A stretch of DNA of 64,000 nt from Hungatella effluvii (lineage in GTDB: Bacteria > Bacillota > Clostridia > Lachnospirales > Lachnospiraceae). Positions 61,112 through 64,000 of this stretch are shown in pieces; within the stretch, counting starts at the first letter, position 1; each line of letters opens with the position of its first letter. Position numbers and translations under genes: made by a program. The stretch is taken from NCBI RefSeq assembly GCF_003201875.1, contig NZ_QJKD01000016.1:1-64000 (forward strand), given 5' to 3'. The notes under the pieces were generated by a model. The model did not search any database, was not told the DNA's origin, and saw only the letters and a list, made by a program, of their open reading frames with translations.

Positions 61112-61153
61112 ATGGCCGGTATGCAGGAAGGAAACAGCATACCGGTCATTTTT
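61112..61153 (+). terminator. Intercistronic attenuating hairpin
   Basis: ATGGCCGGTATGC (61112-61124) pairs with GCATACCGGTCAT (61137-61149, one G-U), followed by TTTTCT. It is the fourth case of a hairpin between binding-protein and permease genes in this window. Confidence 0.72.
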
Positions 61154-61176
61154 CTCCAATGAAGAGGAGGTTTCCA

Positions 61177-62046
61177 ATGAAGAGTAAAAAGATAAACTGG
61201 AATTATCTTTTGATTGCTCCGGCGCTGCTCATCAGCGTGTCCGTTATCCTGCTCCCGGGAATCATGACCATCGTCTATTCCTTTACGGATTATAACGGTA
61301 TTTCGCAGAATTTTAATTTTATAGGGCTGCAGAATTTTAAAGAATTGTTTCACGACAGGATTTTCTTTTTGGCAATCCGCAACAACTTAATCTGGACCAT
61401 TATGTTCATCACAATTCCGGTGTGTATCGGTATGCTGGCCGCGATGCTTCTCTTATCGAGATCGAAGACGAGAAGTATCTATCAGGTGGCCTTTTTAATT
61501 CCTTACGTTCTGGCTCCGGCGGTAAATGCCATGCTGTGGCTGAATGTGATTTTCAGCCCGGTTGTTGGTGTTGTTTCATTTTTAAAGAATTTTGGAATCG
61601 ACTTGGGATCGCCTCTTGCCAGTATGAAAAGCGCGATATTTGCCTGTGCTGGCGTCGATATCTGGCATTACTGGAGCTATTTAACCGTTATTTATCTGGC
61701 GGCATTACGACAGACGCCGACCGATCAGGTGGAGGCTGCCAGGATCGACGGCTGTAATGGCTGGCAGTTATTCCGCTACATTTATCTGCCGAATATTAAG
61801 TCCACGGTAAATCTGATGTTTGTCATGATAGTCATTGGTTCCTTCCTTGCATTTGATTACGTCAAGCTGCTGACCGGCGGAGGTCCGGCACATTCGACAG
61901 AGGTACTTGGTACATACGCCTACTCCTTTGCATTCAGTGAGATGAAGGTAGGCAAGGCGGCCGCGGTTGGTCTCTTTATGAGTTTCTTTGGGTTGATTGC
62001 TTCTCTGATTTATACGCGAATGAGCCGCAAAGAAAACATGGATTAG
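61177..62046 (+). CDS. Sugar ABC importer permease, MalF/UgpA type
   Basis: This 289-residue permease has six helices. Its EAA loop reads VEAARIDGCNGWQLFRYIYL. ATG 61177 has GAGGAGG 6 bp upstream; an earlier ATG at 61159 lies before that site. The second permease starts 9 bp after its stop. Confidence 0.92.
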   Translation: MKSKKINWNYLLIAPALLISVSVILLPGIMTIVYSFTDYNGISQNFNFIGLQNFKELFHDRIFFLAIRNNLIWTIMFITIPVCIGMLAAMLLLSRSKTRSIYQVAFLIPYVLAPAVNAMLWLNVIFSPVVGVVSFLKNFGIDLGSPLASMKSAIFACAGVDIWHYWSYLTVIYLAALRQTPTDQVEAARIDGCNGWQLFRYIYLPNIKSTVNLMFVMIVIGSFLAFDYVKLLTGGGPAHSTEVLGTYAYSFAFSEMKVGKAAAVGLFMSFFGLIASLIYTRMSRKENMD

Positions 62047-62055
62047 GAGGAGAAT

Positions 62056-62898
62056 ATGGGAGTTTCTTCGAAAAAGAAAAGAATATGGATCAATGTGCTG
62101 ATTCATTTTGTATTGATTCTGCTTTTGCTTATCTGCCTGCTTCCGATTGCGCTGGTGGTCATCAACGCATTTAAGACAAATGCTGAAATCGTAAGGAATC
62201 CATTGTCGATTCCCAAAGTGCTTCATCTGGAGAATTTTATCCAGGCGTGGACGACAGGTAAATTTGCCCATGGGTTTATCAACAGTATCAAGCTGAGCGG
62301 CTGTACGATTCTCATCATTTTGGTCTGCTCCACTCTGGCGGGCTATGTGCTGTCGGGTTACCGGATCAAGGGGAGCGGCATCATACTCACCTATTTTATG
62401 ATGGCGATGACTGTTCCGATTCAGTTGTTCTTATTCCCGCTGTATTATGCATTTGCAAAGCTTAACCTGATCGGAAATATTCCGGCAACCAGTCTGATTC
62501 TGTCGGCTATGTTTATGCCGCTGTCGGTATTTCTGATGAGAACATTTTTCTTAAATGTGCCGAAGGAACTGGAGGACGCGGCCAGAATTGACGGGGCCAA
62601 CACAGGACAGGTGATCTGGCATGTGATGCGTCCGGTGGTTTCGCCGGGGTTAATCACAGTTGGAATTCTGATCGGCCTTCAGTCCTGGAATGAATATCTT
62701 GTATCCAGTACCTTCTTACAGGGGGAAAAGAACTTTACCGCTACTTTAGGATTTCTGTCTATGAACGGAAGCTACGGATCCAACATGTCGATTCTGATGG
62801 CATCCTCGGTAATCCTGATCGCGCCGATCGTCGTCTTCTTCCTTTGCGCTCAGAGATACTTTGTAGACGGCATGGTAAGCGGAGCGGTGAAAGGCTAG
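62056..62898 (+). CDS. Sugar ABC importer permease, MalG/UgpE type
   Basis: This 280-residue permease has six helices. Its EAA loop reads LEDAARIDGANTGQVIWHVM and the ending DGMVSGAVKG is typical of the family. It has GGAGGAG before its ATG. A gap of 68 bp leads to the ADP-ribosylglycohydrolase-family gene. As in the other three importers, no ATPase gene is present. Confidence 0.92.
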   Translation: MGVSSKKKRIWINVLIHFVLILLLLICLLPIALVVINAFKTNAEIVRNPLSIPKVLHLENFIQAWTTGKFAHGFINSIKLSGCTILIILVCSTLAGYVLSGYRIKGSGIILTYFMMAMTVPIQLFLFPLYYAFAKLNLIGNIPATSLILSAMFMPLSVFLMRTFFLNVPKELEDAARIDGANTGQVIWHVMRPVVSPGLITVGILIGLQSWNEYLVSSTFLQGEKNFTATLGFLSMNGSYGSNMSILMASSVILIAPIVVFFLCAQRYFVDGMVSGAVKG

Positions 62899-62966
62899 GA
62901 CTGCCATGCGGACAGAAGACAGAGATGAACTGTTACATTAAATTGATATAAATGGAGGAACTCAAC

Positions 62967-64000
62967 GTGAAAAACATAGCTCGTTTCAAAAATGACATCT
63001 ACGCCGGCGTACTGGGAAAGATTATCGGTGTTTACCTGGGACGTCCGGTAGAGGGGTGGACTTACGAGGCCATCCGGGACACCTTTGGTGAGATCAACTA
63101 CTATAAGAATCACAGGACCGGAGCCCCTTTAATCGTTCCGGACGACGATATCTCGGGAACCTTTGCGTTCTTTAGGAGTCTGGAGGACAACAAGTTCGAT
63201 CCGGACATCCGGGCGGAGCAGATCGGGGACAGCTGGTTAAATTATATTATTGAGAATGAGACCATCCTCTGGTGGGGAGGCCTCTCAAGAAGCACGGAGC
63301 ACACCGCGTATCTGCGCCTTAAAAATGGAATCAGGGCTCCGAAGAGCGGTTCCATCGAGTTAAACGGGCGGAGCATGGCGGAACAGATCGGTTCGGAGAT
63401 TTTTATCGACACATGGGCCATGGCAAATCCGGGCAATCCGGAGCGGGCGGCTAAGATGGCCAGGGAAGCGGCTGGCGTCAGCCACGACGGAATCGCCATC
63501 GACGCAGCGGTTTATCTGGCTGTTATGGAGTCGCTGGCCTTTGTGGAGAAGGATATTGACAAGCTGCTGGATGCGGGCCTTGCCTACATAGAAAATCCGG
63601 AATTTATCCGGCTGGTCGGAGCGGTCAGGGAACAGTGTGCAAAGGCGTCTGACTGGAGGGAAGTGAGACAGTGGATCGCAGATCATCATGGATATGAGAA
63701 GTATCCCGGTAACTGTCCGATGGTGACAAACCATTTGACTCTTTTGATGGCATTTATCATGGGAGGCGATGATTTTAACAAAGCGTGTATGATCGCCTGC
63801 AGTTCCGGCTGGGATACGGACTGCAATTCCGGCAATGTCGGCTGTCTGAATGGAATACGGCTGGGGTTGGACGGTTTTGGCACGAGCACGGATTTGAGGA
63901 AGGCCGTAGCGGACCGGTTATATGTGGTCACCAGCGACGGAGGTTCCTGCATTTCAGATGCGGTGCAGGAGACCAGGAAAATCTTAAAGGCGGCCTGCCG
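62967..64000 (+). CDS. ADP-ribosylglycohydrolase-family protein (3' end outside the window)
   Basis: The open frame runs off the right edge with at least 344 residues. It starts with GTG after GGAGG (7 bp). Family landmarks are present: the N-terminal GVLGKIIGVYLGRPVEGWTY, the first metal cluster PDDDISGTFAFF and the second GWDTDCNSGNVGCLNG, which together bind two metals in ADP-ribosylhydrolases (DraG/ARH). Such enzymes remove ADP-ribose from proteins or hydrolyse related N- or O-glycosides. Placement in a sugar-import operon under a LacI regulator suggests a catabolic role on an imported glycoside rather than protein de-modification. Confidence 0.88.
   Translation, partial: MKNIARFKNDIYAGVLGKIIGVYLGRPVEGWTYEAIRDTFGEINYYKNHRTGAPLIVPDDDISGTFAFFRSLEDNKFDPDIRAEQIGDSWLNYIIENETILWWGGLSRSTEHTAYLRLKNGIRAPKSGSIELNGRSMAEQIGSEIFIDTWAMANPGNPERAAKMAREAAGVSHDGIAIDAAVYLAVMESLAFVEKDIDKLLDAGLAYIENPEFIRLVGAVREQCAKASDWREVRQWIADHHGYEKYPGNCPMVTNHLTLLMAFIMGGDDFNKACMIACSSGWDTDCNSGNVGCLNGIRLGLDGFGTSTDLRKAVADRLYVVTSDGGSCISDAVQETRKILKAAC

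Noticed and set aside
1..64000. CRISPR arrays, tRNA or rRNA genes, prophage
   Set aside because: No regularly spaced repeats, no cloverleaf or rRNA-like sequence and no phage structural genes were seen on reading.

Overview
The window looks like the chromosome of a gut-type Lachnospiraceae (Clostridia; Enterocloster/Hungatella/Lachnoclostridium-like). GC is moderate (near half by eye), ribosome binding sites are strong AGGAGG types, promoters are TTGACA/TATAAT-like, and there are many ATPase-less carbohydrate ABC importers, LacI/GntR/PucR regulators and lipoprotein binding proteins with Thr/Ala/Glu-rich linkers. This placement is inferred from gene style, not from a marker gene. I saw no rRNA, tRNA or CRISPR array.

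Layout. 1-6.6 kb: a sensory operon of an orphan solute-binding lipoprotein, a hybrid histidine kinase and a chemoreceptor. 6.6-10.4 kb: a glyoxalase-family remnant, an acetyltransferase, and an HTH regulator followed by a small membrane protein plus ABC exporter (B. subtilis yxlEFG-like), with two near-identical promoter/operator modules. 10.8-15 kb: sugar ABC importer plus a nucleoside-hydrolase-like enzyme. 15-17.5 kb: a free-standing condensation-domain protein and an alpha/beta hydrolase on the minus strand. 17.5-18.2 kb: a 287-bp inverted-repeat element and a possible small hydrophobic toxin-like ORF. 18.2-28.5 kb: a LacI regulator divergent from a FucI-like isomerase, a split transketolase, an FGGY kinase and an alpha-L-rhamnosidase. 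A tnpB-only IS605-type element sits inside this operon. 28.6-36 kb: a UroD-like protein, a sugar ABC importer, an M24 peptidase, a GntR regulator and a cysteine desulfidase. 36-40.2 kb: a diguanylate cyclase, an Eis-like acetyltransferase and a DUF1177 protein. 40.3-46.5 kb: a sugar ABC importer with a leader terminator, a PucR-type regulator and an M81/MlrC metallopeptidase. 46.6-58 kb: a ribonucleoside salvage locus with a LacI-ribokinase fusion divergent from ribokinase, a BMP/Nup-type ABC importer, an MFS carrier and two nucleoside hydrolases. 58-64 kb: LacI regulator, sugar ABC importer and the start of an ADP-ribosylglycohydrolase cut by the window edge.

How the genes work together. Each accessory block is an uptake-plus-breakdown unit with its own regulator. 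Three blocks carry enzymes that cleave glycosyl bonds of ribose-like furanosides: nucleoside hydrolases at 14.0, 55.8 and 56.9 kb, and an ADP-ribosylglycohydrolase at 63 kb. The 18-28 kb operon (isomerase, FGGY kinase, two transketolase halves, no aldolase) has the gene content of the transketolase route for D-apiose. It shares a 24-bp motif (20 of 24 identical) with the promoter of the 10.8-kb importer, so the two probably form one regulon.

The most unusual items are the LacI-PfkB fusion regulator (46606-48498), whose kinase anion-hole motif is altered; the candidate apiose/rhamnoside regulon; the TnpB insertion, whose empty site can be reconstructed from the flanks; the 287-bp palindromic element with an adjacent small hydrophobic ORF; and hairpins at the binding-protein/permease junction of all four sugar importers.
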